Shown here in pieces: positions 16,047-25,081 of a stretch of 64,000 nt of DNA (the first letter of the stretch is position 1; each line of letters opens with the position of its first letter). The stretch comes from an uncultured Elusimicrobiales bacterium (GTDB lineage Bacteria; Elusimicrobiota; Elusimicrobia; Elusimicrobiales; Elusimicrobiaceae). The notes beneath the pieces were generated by a model. The model saw only the letters and a list, made by a program, of their open reading frames with translations. It did no database searches and was not told the DNA's origin. A program made the position numbers and the translations under genes. The stretch is taken from NCBI GenBank assembly GCA_944324645.1, contig CALUXB010000005.1, positions 1-64,000 of the forward strand. The letters are read 5' to 3'.

Positions 16047-17458
16047 AGCGCTTTCTCAAAATGATATGCTGCGTTGAGTATTTTTTCTTCCTGCAAAATC
16101 GGCCCGTAAAACTGTAGTCCCACCGGCAGGCCTTGCTTATCGTTGCCACACGGCACGCTGATACCCGCCAGCCCGCCGATATTGCCCTGGCAGGTGTACA
16201 AATCTGCCAAGTAGACTGCCATTGGGTTGTCTTTATGCGCGCCCAGCGTAAAAGCCGTGGTGGGCGAAGTAGGTGTTAAAATAACATCTACTTTCTTAAA
16301 CGCTTCAGCAAAATCCCGTTTAATCAATTCACGCACTTTGACCGCCTGTAAATAGCAGGCCTTATAGTTTTCCGCCCGCAAAGCCGTAGAGCCGATAATA
16401 ATGCGTTTTTTAACTTCCAGCCCAAACGGGGCGCGGTTGAGCTCATACTGGTCGTTTAAATCTTTGGCGTTAGGAGCGCTGTAGCCGTAGCGTATGCCGT
16501 CAAAACGGGCCAGGTTGGAGCTGGCTTCCGCGCTGGTGATAATGTAATAGCACGCGGCGGAATATTTGGCGTGGGGAACGTCCACTTCCACCAGTTCGGC
16601 ACCTAAGCTTTTCAGTTTATCAGCGGCGGCTAAAATTTTCTCTTTAACCTCTTCACCCAAATCATCTAAAAATCCTTTGGGCATACCCACTTTAAGACCC
16701 TTGATATCCGAGGTAAAGCGTTGGCTGAAAGCCGGCACCGCATCTTCAAGTGAAGTGGAATCGTTGGTGTCGCGCCCGCACAGCACTTCCAGCATCAGTG
16801 CGGCGCTTTTTACATCTGCGGTCAGCACGCCGATTTGGTCCGCCCCGGAAGAGAATGCCACCACCCCATAGCGGGAAATGCGCCCATACCCCGGCTTCAC
16901 CCCCACAATACCGCAGAAAGAAGCCGGCTGGCGCACCGAGCCGCCCGTATCCGTCCCCAAAGCAGCCGGCACCATACCCGCCGCCACCGCTGCGGCGCTG
17001 CCGCCGGAGCTGCCGCCGGGCACCCGGTCAAAATCCACCGGGTTATGCGCCGGGCCATAGACGGAAGTTTGGTTACTGCTGCCCATAGCAAATTCATCCA
17101 TATTGGTGCGGCCCACAATGACCGCATCCGCCAAGAGCAGTTTTTCCACCACAGTCGCATTGTATGGGGCGACATAGTTTTCCAACATTTTAGAACAGCA
17201 AGTGGCTTTATGCCCTTTGTAAAGGATATTGTCCTTTATGCCTACCGGCACACCCGCCAACGGGCCCAACTTCTCGCCTTTTTCGCGCCGGGCGTCTATG
17301 TCTTCGGCACGTTTTAAGGCTTCTTCCGGCCAAACCTCTACAAAGGCATTAATCTGCGGGTTGAGCTCTTTGATTTTGCACAAAGATTCCAACACCGCTT
17401 CCCGCGCGGTCAGGGTGCCGTTTTGCACGGCAGAGGCAATTTCAAAAACGGTTTTCAT
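16043..17458 (-). CDS. gatA: Asp-tRNA(Asn)/Glu-tRNA(Gln) amidotransferase subunit A
   Basis: The glutaminase/amidase subunit of GatCAB, which converts Glu-tRNA(Gln) or Asp-tRNA(Asn) to the amide. The Ser-cisSer-Lys triad is visible: Lys in GIKDN, cis-Ser in PGGSSGGS and the nucleophile Ser in TDTGGSVRQP. The 471-residue length is normal. It sits one base after gatC and overlaps the Nudix gene by four bases. gatB is not in the window and must be elsewhere for function. Confidence 0.96.
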   Translation of the reverse strand: MKTVFEIASAVQNGTLTAREAVLESLCKIKELNPQINAFVEVWPEEALKRAEDIDARREKGEKLGPLAGVPVGIKDNILYKGHKATCCSKMLENYVAPYNATVVEKLLLADAVIVGRTNMDEFAMGSSNQTSVYGPAHNPVDFDRVPGGSSGGSAAAVAAGMVPAALGTDTGGSVRQPASFCGIVGVKPGYGRISRYGVVAFSSGADQIGVLTADVKSAALMLEVLCGRDTNDSTSLEDAVPAFSQRFTSDIKGLKVGMPKGFLDDLGEEVKEKILAAADKLKSLGAELVEVDVPHAKYSAACYYIITSAEASSNLARFDGIRYGYSAPNAKDLNDQYELNRAPFGLEVKKRIIIGSTALRAENYKACYLQAVKVRELIKRDFAEAFKKVDVILTPTSPTTAFTLGAHKDNPMAVYLADLYTCQGNIGGLAGISVPCGNDKQGLPVGLQFYGPILQEEKILNAAYHFEKAL

Positions 17459-17459
17459 A

Positions 17460-17741
17460 TTACAGCACCTTCTTTACTTTGACGCAATGGTCTTGCTGGG
17501 CATTAAATTGGCTGACCAGCGTTTGAGCCAAAGACTCGTCCGTTATGGGCTGGTCCGGGCGCAAATAAGCGGCGCGCAGGGCGGCAGTTTCTTCTACCGA
17601 GCTGGTATCTACTGAGGAAAGCTGCTCCACCCAGTCAAACAACTCTTTCATTTGGTCTTCATATAAAGCCTCTTCCTCTGCGCTAAGGCGCACTTTCGCC
17701 ATACGGGCGCAGCGGGCGGCATTGTCTTTTTCTAGTATCAT
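17460..17741 (-). CDS. gatC: Asp/Glu-tRNA amidotransferase subunit C
   Basis: A 93-residue GatC, the small chaperone-like subunit that wraps between GatA and GatB. The recognisable features are the N-terminal helix with AARMAKVRLSAEE-like residues, the central MKELFDWVEQL helix and the LRPD turn (YLRPDQPI). The SD AAGGGAG precedes it, and a TATAAAAT-like -10 is present upstream on the minus strand. It is the first gene of the operon. Confidence 0.94.
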   Translation of the reverse strand: MILEKDNAARCARMAKVRLSAEEEALYEDQMKELFDWVEQLSSVDTSSVEETAALRAAYLRPDQPITDESLAQTLVSQFNAQQDHCVKVKKVL

Positions 17742-17936
17742 TTAAAACGCTCCCTTGAAAATACATTTTATATAATAATGGGGCAGTTTTCTATACCGCC
17801 CGGAGAAGCATCTGCACAAAAACCATAAGAGAAAAAAGAAAACAGCTTAGCCGCCGCAAACACAGACCGGCGATTTCTTTCAAATAAATATATGCTTGCG
17901 CTATAGCATTTATAAAAATAGAAAGGGGAATAACCT

Positions 17937-18287
17937 ATGACTGGACAGCAAACAAATATACCACCTGCACAAACACAACCGCCAAACACGGAGTTTGGCC
18001 CAAACGGGGCTGGCGTCAACACCCATTTTGCGCTGGCGGTGGTGGCAGTATGTTTATCTTGTTTTGCGGGATTTTTTACTATTGCGCTGGGGCTGGCCGC
18101 GCTGATTTTTTCTCTACGTGCCCAAGACCAGCTTTCCCAGGGGCGGCCCCTGGAAGCGGCATCCACCGCCTGGTGGGCGGCGCTGTTTGGCTGGATAACG
18201 GTCATCATATCCCTGCTGCCTATTTTGGTGTTTATCTTTTTCGGCGGGGCGATACTGGCCGCGCTGGGCGCGCTGATAAGTTTGTAA
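17937..18287 (+). CDS. CD225/dispanin-like small membrane protein
   Basis: A 116-residue protein with a Pro/Gln/Thr-rich N-terminus and two membrane segments (about 29-53 and 79-112). The loop between them reads SLRAQDQLSQGRPLEAASTA, close to the CD225/dispanin pattern of a Ser/Arg-containing loop followed by GD(or R)xxxAxxxS. Bacterial members are widespread and of unknown function. The SD is GAAAGGGG. It is a single gene that shares a terminator with the convergent pilin. Confidence 0.65.
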   Translation: MTGQQTNIPPAQTQPPNTEFGPNGAGVNTHFALAVVAVCLSCFAGFFTIALGLAALIFSLRAQDQLSQGRPLEAASTAWWAALFGWITVIISLLPILVFIFFGGAILAALGALISL

Positions 18288-18289
18288 AT

Positions 18290-18316
18290 AAAAACCCCGC
18301 CTTTAGCGGGGTTTTT
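18290..18316. terminator. Bidirectional terminator, CD225-like gene and pilin
   Basis: AAAAACCCCGC (18290-18300) pairs with GCGGGGTTTTT (18306-18316) around a 5-base loop. Confidence 0.92.
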
Positions 18317-18847
18317 TTATTTGGGAATGAGGTAAACTTTATTTCCCTCTATGGTTTCACTCGAAGCTGAACCGCCCAAATCTTTACATAAATATTCCCC
18401 TATCTCATTTTTGGCAATACATTGGTCAAAAGCAGAAACCTGCAATAAACGCTGATATATGGCCCCGATATTACTCCCCCCTCCATTGATACGCCAACCT
18501 CCATCGGGTCCGTTAATTTCATAATAAGTTCCATCGGCATAACTCATACGGGAAGAGTTTAAGGTTCCACCGGCCGGCAATTGAATAGACAAAACGCTGA
18601 AATCAGCGGTATAAGTGCCGTTTTCCATGTAATAGAGTTTTTCGGCATTTTCAATGCTTTTGGTCATCAAAATCATTTCTGCAAAACGGCTTTTAGCCAC
18701 AGCCTTTTGATATTGCGGCAGCGCCACAGCCGCCAAGATGCCGATGATCAGCACCACCACTAAAAGCTCTATCAGCGTAAACCCGCCTAATTTGTGTTTT
18801 GCGGGATTTTTTATGCGTCGGTTCTTTTTTTGATAAATTTTGCTCAT
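18317..18847 (-). CDS. Type IV prepilin-like protein (T-tract/dyad class)
   Basis: A 176-residue prepilin. The leader starts MSKIYQK and ends KLGG before [22 protein letters not shown]. The helix continues through QKAVAKSRFAEM and the usual KLYYMENGTYTADFSVL segment, then a glycine-rich C-terminal region with a paired-cysteine loop (QCIAKNEIGEYLCKDLGG). It is probably a minor pilin. ATG at 18847 lies six bases after the -10 within the dyad; no SD. It is the downstream member of a tandem pilin pair with 18942-19481. Confidence 0.9.
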   Translation of the reverse strand: MSKIYQKKNRRIKNPAKHKLGGFTLIELLVVVLIIGILAAVALPQYQKAVAKSRFAEMILMTKSIENAEKLYYMENGTYTADFSVLSIQLPAGGTLNSSRMSYADGTYYEINGPDGGWRINGGGSNIGAIYQRLLQVSAFDQCIAKNEIGEYLCKDLGGSASSETIEGNKVYLIPK

Positions 18848-18882
18848 ACGCAAAATTTATCAAAAAAAAAAAAACAATGCAA
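18826..18882 (-). promoter_or_regulatory. Pilin promoter with T13 spacer and start-codon dyad
   Basis: Minus strand: -35 TTGCAT (18882-18877), 17-base spacer with T13, -10 TAAATT (18859-18854), six bases, ATG at 18847. The 18-bp arms (18826-18843 with 18850-18867) are perfect, A-T type. Confidence 0.78.
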
Positions 18883-18911
18883 GCCCTTTTAAAATAGTCA
18901 GCCAACATTAC

Positions 18912-18938
18912 AAAACCCCACCAGAAAACGGCGGGGTT
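18912..18938 (-). terminator. Terminator of the upstream tandem pilin
   Basis: AAAACCCC-type stem with GGGGTTT on the other side, a short imperfect core and a T-rich minus-strand end. It separates the two tandem pilins, so each is its own transcription unit. Confidence 0.7.
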
Positions 18939-18941
18939 TCA

Positions 18942-19481
18942 TTAAATTTCCAAATTACTGCAAAGGGATCTCCCCAAAGAAGTAGAAGAAGTACATGTTA
19001 TTTCATTGGGTGAATTTGAATGAAGAAACCAAACATACAAAGTTACATCTGGTACTTTCGTTTCTCCGTACGTATACCCGCTGTTATAATAATTAATAAG
19101 AATTCTACTGGAGTCTTTACTAACAGTCCCGGACGTAATATTATCTATAAATGCAAAAGGACATTCATAAGTACCACTATCCGATGTGGTAATTCGTTTG
19201 CAGGCTCCTGAATAATCTACATCCAATACATCAGTTTGTGCACTATATGTACCATTGGCCATGTAGTAGGTCTCTTGTGCGCGGCGAATACCTAGTGCCA
19301 TTTGATAATAATTCATTAGCCGGCTTTTAGCTACTGCCCTTTCATATTGCGGCAAAGCTATGGCCGCTAGGATGCCGATGATCAGCACCACCACCAAAAG
19401 TTCTATCAGCGTAAAGCCACCAAATTTGCGCGCTGCGGCTTTTTTTATGTGCAGGTTCTCTTTTTGATAAATTTTGCTCAT
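18942..19481 (-). CDS. Type IV prepilin-like protein (T-tract/dyad class)
   Basis: A 179-residue prepilin. The leader begins MSKIYQK, ends KFGG, then [31 protein letters not shown] and the TYYMANGTYSAQTDVLDV segment shared by this family. The C-terminal half is Ser/Thr-rich with cysteines in CKRITT, YECPF and EITCTSSTSLGRSLC. Start ATG at 19481 sits in the dyad without an SD. It lies in tandem with the pilin at 18317-18847, which has a similar helix but an unrelated C-terminal domain. The 3' half is visibly richer in A+T than the neighbouring uvrD gene. Confidence 0.9.
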   Translation of the reverse strand: MSKIYQKENLHIKKAAARKFGGFTLIELLVVVLIIGILAAIALPQYERAVAKSRLMNYYQMALGIRRAQETYYMANGTYSAQTDVLDVDYSGACKRITTSDSGTYECPFAFIDNITSGTVSKDSSRILINYYNSGYTYGETKVPDVTLYVWFLHSNSPNEITCTSSTSLGRSLCSNLEI

Positions 19482-19515
19482 ACGCAAAATTTATCAAAAA
19501 AAAAAAACGAGTCAA
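19461..19515 (-). promoter_or_regulatory. Pilin promoter with T12 spacer and start-codon dyad
   Basis: Minus strand: -35 TTGACT (19515-19510), 16-base spacer with T12, -10 TAAATT (19493-19488), six bases, ATG at 19481. The 17-bp arms (19461-19477 with 19484-19500) are perfect, A-T type. Confidence 0.78.
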
Positions 19516-19545
19516 GCCATTTTACACTCGCCAGCCCATATAGCA

Positions 19546-19573
19546 AAAACCCCGCACAAAAAGGCGGGGTTTT
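19546..19573. terminator. Terminator of uvrD
   Basis: AAAACCCCGC (19546-19555) pairs with GCGGGGTTTT (19564-19573). It is located 20 bases past the uvrD stop. Confidence 0.88.
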
Positions 19574-19593
19574 ATTTAATTTATTTGTTTAAC

Positions 19594-22125
19594 TTAAAGG
19601 ATTTCCAGCGGGGCAAAAGAGAGCATAAAGGTGCGCTGCACGCCGTTAGAAAACTGCACCGTAATTTTGCAGCTGTCTCCCGAGCCGGCCACCGCCGTTA
19701 CCGTGCCCAGTCCAAAAGCTCCGTGCTTGACCTTGCCGCCTACAGCTACGGTCTTGCCGGTGCCGGCGGTGGTGGAAGTGCCTTCGGCCTGTTTCTGCGG
19801 GCCGGAGGAAGCACCCGATCCGGGGAAATGCCTGCGCCCGTCCGAAGCCGAAAACCCGGGCCGGCGCCCGCTGCCAGAGGCGCTGCGCGCCCCGTACAAA
19901 GAGCCCAGGCCCGAAGAACCGTGAAAGGAAGAAGAGGTATAATCCAAGTCGTCGTCTTCTATTTCGTAGCCTTGTTCGTCGTATTTCTTTTGGAAACGGC
20001 TGCGGCTGACAAAGCCTTCAAAGCCGTTATAGCTGTTTGCACTGCGCCCGAAAGAGCCCTGGTAGCCGCTTTTGTTCTTGGCGCCGCCGTAAAAACCGCC
20101 GCCCTGCCCGTAGAGGCCGTAGCGGGTTTTAAAATTGTCATAGCGGGGCTGGCTTTGCTCCAGTTGCTCGCGGTCTTCTTCATCCAAAAGGCCGCTTTCA
20201 AACAAAAAGCGCGACGGCACATTATCATACATTTTGCCATAGGTGCGGCGGCATTGCGCATACGACATAAAAAGTTTTTCGCGGGCGCGCGTCATAGCCA
20301 CATAACACAAACGGCGCTCTTCTTCCATTTCATCGCTGTCGTCGCGGTTAATAGGGAAAAGCCCCTCTTCTAAGCCCGTTACAAACACGGCGTTAAATTC
20401 AAGTCCTTTAGCCAGATGCACCGTCATCAGCGTAACGGCGCCGCCTTCGGCGCTTTGGCTTTCGTCCGTGCCGGTAAGCAAAGACACTTCCTGCAAGAAA
20501 TCAGACAAAGAGGCTTCCTTTTCTGTTTTTTGGCAGCGGTCTTCATACTCTTTGACGGCGTTGATTAATTCGTTTAAGTTCTGCAGGCGGCTCTCTGCTT
20601 CCGGGTCTTTTTCTTCGTCTAAATCTTTTTGCACGGCGGCCTCATAGCCGGAAGTTTTTAAAATTTTATGCATCACTTCCGTAGGCGACACAACAAACAT
20701 ATCCGCCCGCCACCCTTCCACCAACCGCACGAACTCCAGCGCCGCGCGCCGGGCCATAGGCGTCAAATCCGGCACGCTTTGGGCCGCTTTTAACGCGCCA
20801 TACACAGACAGCCCTTGCGCCTGTGCATAAGCCAGCAGCCGCTCCTGCGCCGTTTTGCCCAAGCCGCGCGTGGGAGTATTGATTACACGCAGCAAGCTCA
20901 TATTGTCGTTGGGGTTAATGAGCAAACGCGCATAGCAAAGCATATCTTTAATTTCTTTGCGGTTATAAAAGCTGACCGTACCCACCAAGCGGTAAGGAAT
21001 TTGATAACGGCGGAATGTTTCTTCAAAGTTACGGCTTTGGGCATTGGTGCGATAGAAAACGGCAATATCGTTTAGTGAGTAGCCCCCTTCATCTACCAAA
21101 GCTTTTATGCGCTGGGCCACCCAGGCGGCCTCTAAACCCTCGGTAGGGGTGGAGCGGACTTCAATATCATCGCCGTGCTGTTTTTCGGTGAAAAGATTTT
21201 TCTCTTTGCGCTGGGCGTTTTTGGCAATGAGTTTGTTGGACGCGTCCAAAATTACTTTAGTGGAGCGGTAATTCTGCTCCAGCGTGATAATTTTGGCGTC
21301 TTTAAAATCTTTTTCAAATTCCAAAATATTGCGTATGTTCGCCCCGCGCCAGGAATAAATGCTTTGGTCCGGGTCGCCCACTACGCTGAGTTTGCGGCTT
21401 TTTTCCGCCAACATACGGGTAATGAGGTATTGGGTATGGTTGGTGTCCTGATATTCGTCCACCAGTACATATTGGAAAAATTGTTGGTAATATTCGCGCA
21501 CGTCTTCGTGCTCTTTTAACAGCTGCAGCGTTTTGACCAGTAAATCGCCAAAATCCAGCGCGCCGGCTTTTTGCAGTTCCTGTTCATAGCGTTTATATAC
21601 TTCGGCGGCGCGGATACGGCCGTCTAAACCGCTGGCGGTGGCGGAAGTCATCAGCGTTTCGGGGCTGACACAGTCGTCTTTGGCGCGGGAAATCAAACTG
21701 ACAATCTGGCCCACTTCTTTTTTGGGCTCTTTTACGCCCATTTGCTCCAAAAGCAGTGTCACCAGGCGCTTCTGTTCGCTTTCATCATAGATGGCAAAAT
21801 CCCGCGTAAGACCCAGCTTTTCGGCGTTTTGGCGCAGCAAACGCACGCCAAAAGAGTGAAAGGTATGTATCCATACATTACGGCTTTGCCCCGGCACCAA
21901 CGCCTCTACGCGCTCGCGCATTTCCTGGGCGGCTTTGTTGGTAAAAGTAACCGCCAGAATGCGGTACGGGGAATAGCCCTCTGCAATCAGCTTGGCTATT
22001 TTAGTCGTCAGCGTTTTGGTTTTACCGGTGCCGGCGCCGGCTACAATCAGGCAGGGGCCCGCGTCGTAATTGACGGCCTGCAGCTGCTGCGGGTTTAATG
22101 ATTTTAAAGCGTCTTCCAAATTCAT
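19594..22125 (-). CDS. uvrD: UvrD/PcrA-type ATP-dependent DNA helicase
   Basis: An 843-residue superfamily 1A helicase that unwinds DNA 3'-5' in repair and replication. It shows the Q motif LNPQQLQAV, Walker A AGAGTGKT, motif II VDEYQDTN, motif III GDPDQSIYSWRGA, motif IV YRSTK, and C-terminal motifs VHLAKGLEF and VAMTRAREKL. A Gly/Ser-rich linker leads to a C-terminal Tudor-like module (KVKHGAFGLGTV) that binds RNA polymerase in PcrA. It is the last gene of a ychF-rlmD-uvrD operon, 35 bases after rlmD. Confidence 0.95.
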   Translation of the reverse strand: MNLEDALKSLNPQQLQAVNYDAGPCLIVAGAGTGKTKTLTTKIAKLIAEGYSPYRILAVTFTNKAAQEMRERVEALVPGQSRNVWIHTFHSFGVRLLRQNAEKLGLTRDFAIYDESEQKRLVTLLLEQMGVKEPKKEVGQIVSLISRAKDDCVSPETLMTSATASGLDGRIRAAEVYKRYEQELQKAGALDFGDLLVKTLQLLKEHEDVREYYQQFFQYVLVDEYQDTNHTQYLITRMLAEKSRKLSVVGDPDQSIYSWRGANIRNILEFEKDFKDAKIITLEQNYRSTKVILDASNKLIAKNAQRKEKNLFTEKQHGDDIEVRSTPTEGLEAAWVAQRIKALVDEGGYSLNDIAVFYRTNAQSRNFEETFRRYQIPYRLVGTVSFYNRKEIKDMLCYARLLINPNDNMSLLRVINTPTRGLGKTAQERLLAYAQAQGLSVYGALKAAQSVPDLTPMARRAALEFVRLVEGWRADMFVVSPTEVMHKILKTSGYEAAVQKDLDEEKDPEAESRLQNLNELINAVKEYEDRCQKTEKEASLSDFLQEVSLLTGTDESQSAEGGAVTLMTVHLAKGLEFNAVFVTGLEEGLFPINRDDSDEMEEERRLCYVAMTRAREKLFMSYAQCRRTYGKMYDNVPSRFLFESGLLDEEDREQLEQSQPRYDNFKTRYGLYGQGGGFYGGAKNKSGYQGSFGRSANSYNGFEGFVSRSRFQKKYDEQGYEIEDDDLDYTSSSFHGSSGLGSLYGARSASGSGRRPGFSASDGRRHFPGSGASSGPQKQAEGTSTTAGTGKTVAVGGKVKHGAFGLGTVTAVAGSGDSCKITVQFSNGVQRTFMLSFAPLEIL

Positions 22126-22160
22126 AAATTGCTATGTCCTGTTTGCTAAAAGGCAGAAGG

Positions 22161-23399
22161 TTATTTTTTCTTCAGTTGCACCAGCGTTTCTATATGGTCG
22201 GTATGCGGAAAGAAGTCAAACGCTTCCGCGGCCGTCAGTTCATAGTGCTGGGTTAAAATTTGCAAATCCACCGCCAGGGTGACCGGGTTGCAGGAAATAT
22301 ACAAAATCCGCTCCACGCCGGACTCCGCCACCGCTTTGGCGGCTTTGGGGTGCATACCGGAGCGGGGAGGGTCCAAAATAATCAGTGCGTCTTTTTTATT
22401 AATCGGCTGCTGTTTTACAAAATCTTCCACCTTGGCGCAGAAAAACTGCACATTGCTTACGCCGTTTAGTTTGGCGTTTTCTATACCATTATATACCGCC
22501 GGCGCTACAGACTCCACACACAGGCTCTTTTCACACAAATCCGCACAAGAGAGCGAAAAACTGCCCGCGCCGCCGTATAAGTCGTAAATTACTTTAGGCT
22601 CAATTTCTTTGACTAAAGCGCGCACGCGGCTGTACATTTTTTGTGCGGTTAAAGTATTGGTTTGAAAGAAAGACTGCGGCGAAAGTTTAAACACCACTTC
22701 CCGCTCTTGAACGCCCCGCGGGGAAGTTAAAATAATTTTTTCTTCTATAAAATCTCTGCCTTTGAGTACGCGCAGGCTTTCCGGTGCGGCGGTATCGGCT
22801 AAAGACGTATTGACCGCCAGCATAATGTTTGCCTCCGGCCATACGCTTTGCACGGCAGATACAAACGTTTTTTCCGGCACGTCATCGGTAACAAACAAGA
22901 CCACAATGGCCTGACCCGTATTTTTGCCCACGCGCAGCATCAGGTGGCGCAGCACGCCGGTATGTTTGCGGTGGTCATAATACTCCAAATTCTCCGCTTG
23001 GGCCCACGCGCGCACCGCCTGCAAAAGCGGGATAAGGTGCTTGTCAAAAAGGACACACTCCTCTATATCCACCGCGCGGTCCCAGCGGCCTTTGAGCTTA
23101 AAACCAAGCGTTTGCTCAAACTCCAGCGGCAAGGTTTTATCGCGCTTTACTTTTTTGTCAAACGGCTCTTTCCACACCGGCTGGCGGCAAAACCCCAGCT
23201 CCACTTTATTGCGGAAGTAAAACGGGTCGTCGGTTTGGGTTACCGGGATATCCCCGCTCCAAAAATCTTTTAAAATTTCTTTCAGGCGCGCCTGCTTTGT
23301 TGCCACTTGCTGTTCATAGGGCAAATCCAACATAGCGCAGCCGCCGCATTGTTTGAAATGTTTGCAAAGATTAGGCATTGATTTTAAACAGGCAGACAT
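22161..23399 (-). CDS. rlmD: 23S rRNA (uracil-5)-methyltransferase, RumA/TrmA family
   Basis: A SAM-dependent m5U methyltransferase of about 412 residues. The N-terminal iron-sulfur motif is C-KHFKQCGGC, with the last cysteine in the body. SAM motifs YDLYGGAGSFSL and VESVAPAVYNGIENAKLNG follow, then DPPRSGMHPKA and the catalytic Cys in ISCNPVTLAVDL. There is no N-terminal TRAM domain, so it is the shorter form. The start is uncertain: ATGs at 23405, 23399 and 23378 are all open; 23399 has AAGGA at good spacing, while 23378 would give the minimal protein. It overlaps ychF. RlmC/D substrate choice cannot be told. Confidence 0.87.
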   Translation of the reverse strand: MSACLKSMPNLCKHFKQCGGCAMLDLPYEQQVATKQARLKEILKDFWSGDIPVTQTDDPFYFRNKVELGFCRQPVWKEPFDKKVKRDKTLPLEFEQTLGFKLKGRWDRAVDIEECVLFDKHLIPLLQAVRAWAQAENLEYYDHRKHTGVLRHLMLRVGKNTGQAIVVLFVTDDVPEKTFVSAVQSVWPEANIMLAVNTSLADTAAPESLRVLKGRDFIEEKIILTSPRGVQEREVVFKLSPQSFFQTNTLTAQKMYSRVRALVKEIEPKVIYDLYGGAGSFSLSCADLCEKSLCVESVAPAVYNGIENAKLNGVSNVQFFCAKVEDFVKQQPINKKDALIILDPPRSGMHPKAAKAVAESGVERILYISCNPVTLAVDLQILTQHYELTAAEAFDFFPHTDHIETLVQLKKK

Positions 23400-24444
23400 C
23401 GCCATCCTTTACAATATAGTCTTTGCCTTCGGAGCGGATAAGACCGTGCTCACGCAGGGCTTTTTCGTCGCCGTATTTGACCAAGTCGTCAAAGGTGTAC
23501 ACGTCGGCACGGATAAAACCTTTTTCAAAATCGCTGTGGATTTTGCCCGCCGCCTGCGGCGCCGTGCAGCCCACCGGTATCAGCCAGCTGCGCACTTCCA
23601 CCTCGCTGCCGGCGGTAAAATAGGTGCAAAGATTTAAAAGCTTCATACCCTCGCGCACCACCTTTTCAAGGCCGGTGTAGTCGTTGCCGGTTTCGGCCAA
23701 AAACGCCTTTTTTTCTTCTTCGGAAAATTCGGCAATGTCCGCCTCAAACTTTACGCACAGCTCCACAAAGCCCGCGCCCGTTTCCCGGGCGTATTGGGCC
23801 ACTTTTTCGGCGTTGGCGGTGTTGCGTTTTTCGGAATTATTGCCCACATACAAAACGGGTTTGGCGGTAAGAAATTGGTATTCTTTGAGCACTTCCGGCT
23901 CCAAATGCAAAGAAGAAACCGGCTTGCCTTCTTCCAGCGCGGTCTTGATTTGTTTCATATTTTCAAAGGCGGCTACGGCTTCTTTTTTGCCGCTTTTGGC
24001 GTTGCTGCCCAGGCGGTCGCAAATTTTATTAGCCGTTTCCAAATCTGCCAACATCAGCTCCGTGTTAATGACCTCAATGTCGCGCAATGGATCTACGGAG
24101 TTCATCACGTGCGTTACGTTTTCATCTTCAAACAAACGCACCACGTGGATAATGGCGTCCACCTCTCGGATATTGGCCAAAAATTTATTGCCCAGCCCTT
24201 CCCCCTGGCTGGCGCCTTTGACAATGCCGGCAATATCTACAAATTTGATAAAAGCGGCGGTTTTCTTGGGCGGTTTGAACATATCAAACAGGGTATCTAG
24301 GCGTTTGTCCGGTATAGGCACAATGCCCACATTGGGTTCAATGGTGCAGAACGGATAGTTGCTCGCTTCCGCCCCGGCACAGGTAAGTGCATTAAAAAGG
24401 GTGGATTTGCCCACATTGGGCAGGCCGACGATGCCAATTTCCAT
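23371..24444 (-). CDS. ychF: Redox-regulated ATPase YchF (Obg-like)
   Basis: A 357-residue OBG-family P-loop protein that binds ribosomes and prefers ATP. The motifs are G1 GLPNVGKST, KFVDIAGIVKGASQGEGLGN (G2/G3), the altered G4 YVGNNSE in place of NKxD, and the C-terminal TGS domain. The length is close to the family norm. SD AAGGAG precedes the start. It is the first gene of the operon and overlaps rlmD. Confidence 0.96.
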   Translation of the reverse strand: MEIGIVGLPNVGKSTLFNALTCAGAEASNYPFCTIEPNVGIVPIPDKRLDTLFDMFKPPKKTAAFIKFVDIAGIVKGASQGEGLGNKFLANIREVDAIIHVVRLFEDENVTHVMNSVDPLRDIEVINTELMLADLETANKICDRLGSNAKSGKKEAVAAFENMKQIKTALEEGKPVSSLHLEPEVLKEYQFLTAKPVLYVGNNSEKRNTANAEKVAQYARETGAGFVELCVKFEADIAEFSEEEKKAFLAETGNDYTGLEKVVREGMKLLNLCTYFTAGSEVEVRSWLIPVGCTAPQAAGKIHSDFEKGFIRADVYTFDDLVKYGDEKALREHGLIRSEGKDYIVKDGDVCLFKINA

Positions 24445-24510
24445 AGGATAAACTCCTTAAAAACGGGAATAATGATGTGTATAAAGTATATTTTAGCATT
24501 TTAGCCATAC

Positions 24511-24535
24511 AAAAGCCCCGCCAAACGGCGGAGCT
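24511..24535 (-). terminator. Terminator of the pilin at 24566
   Basis: AGCCCCGCC (24514-24522) pairs with GGCGGAGCT (24527-24535), one mismatch, followed on the minus strand by TTTT. Confidence 0.75.
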
Positions 24536-24565
24536 GAAAACAACGCTTTCTTACTTGTGTCTTGA

Positions 24566-25081
24566 TTAATTAGAAAAGCGGTAATAGGTATAGCCACTCG
24601 CATCATCTGCTGAGGAGTGGACAGCAACCCCGGTTAAAGAACTGCACACCTGGTGAGCCACTCTGTCTGTGCCCAACACCCGGCATTGGCGGCTGCCGCC
24701 ATACCTTTTTTGATAGCGCACATAAAATAAGGATTTATTGGTAAAGCTTGCTATATACACTCTTCCGCTTTCTCCTACTGTTATAAAAGAATTAAATGGT
24801 AGTTTAGTCGGCTTGGCTACCGCCAGGCTGGTGCCGTCGGGGTCATAGGAGCCGTTTTCCATATAATATACCTCTTGCGCTTCAGATAAACGGTCCACCA
24901 AGCTCATCAGCTGCATATAGCGGCTTTTCCATACCGCCACCTGATATTTGGGCCAAGCAATCGCCGCCAAAATACCGATAATTAACACCACCACCAAAAG
25001 CTCTATCAGCGTAAAACCGCCCAATTTGCCTTTAGCGGGCTTTTCCACCCGGGAAATGGTTTTTTGATACATTTTGCACAT
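24566..25081 (-). CDS. Type IV prepilin-like protein (T-tract/dyad class)
   Basis: A 171-residue prepilin. The leader begins MCKMYQK and ends KLGG before [24 protein letters not shown]. The segment AQEVYYMENGSYDPD is the family hallmark, and a late CRVLGTDRVAHQVCSSL cysteine pair closes the C-terminal loop. ATG at 25081 is within the dyad and follows the -10 by six bases; no SD. This is the one dyad-class pilin in this window that does not converge on a plus-strand gene: ychF lies downstream in the same direction. Confidence 0.9.
   Translation of the reverse strand: MCKMYQKTISRVEKPAKGKLGGFTLIELLVVVLIIGILAAIAWPKYQVAVWKSRYMQLMSLVDRLSEAQEVYYMENGSYDPDGTSLAVAKPTKLPFNSFITVGESGRVYIASFTNKSLFYVRYQKRYGGSRQCRVLGTDRVAHQVCSSLTGVAVHSSADDASGYTYYRFSN

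Noticed and set aside
19474..20373. Plus-strand open frame (299 codons) starting in a pilin dyad
   Set aside because: It runs antisense through the pilin promoter and the low-complexity 3' end of uvrD; composition is that of a shadow frame.
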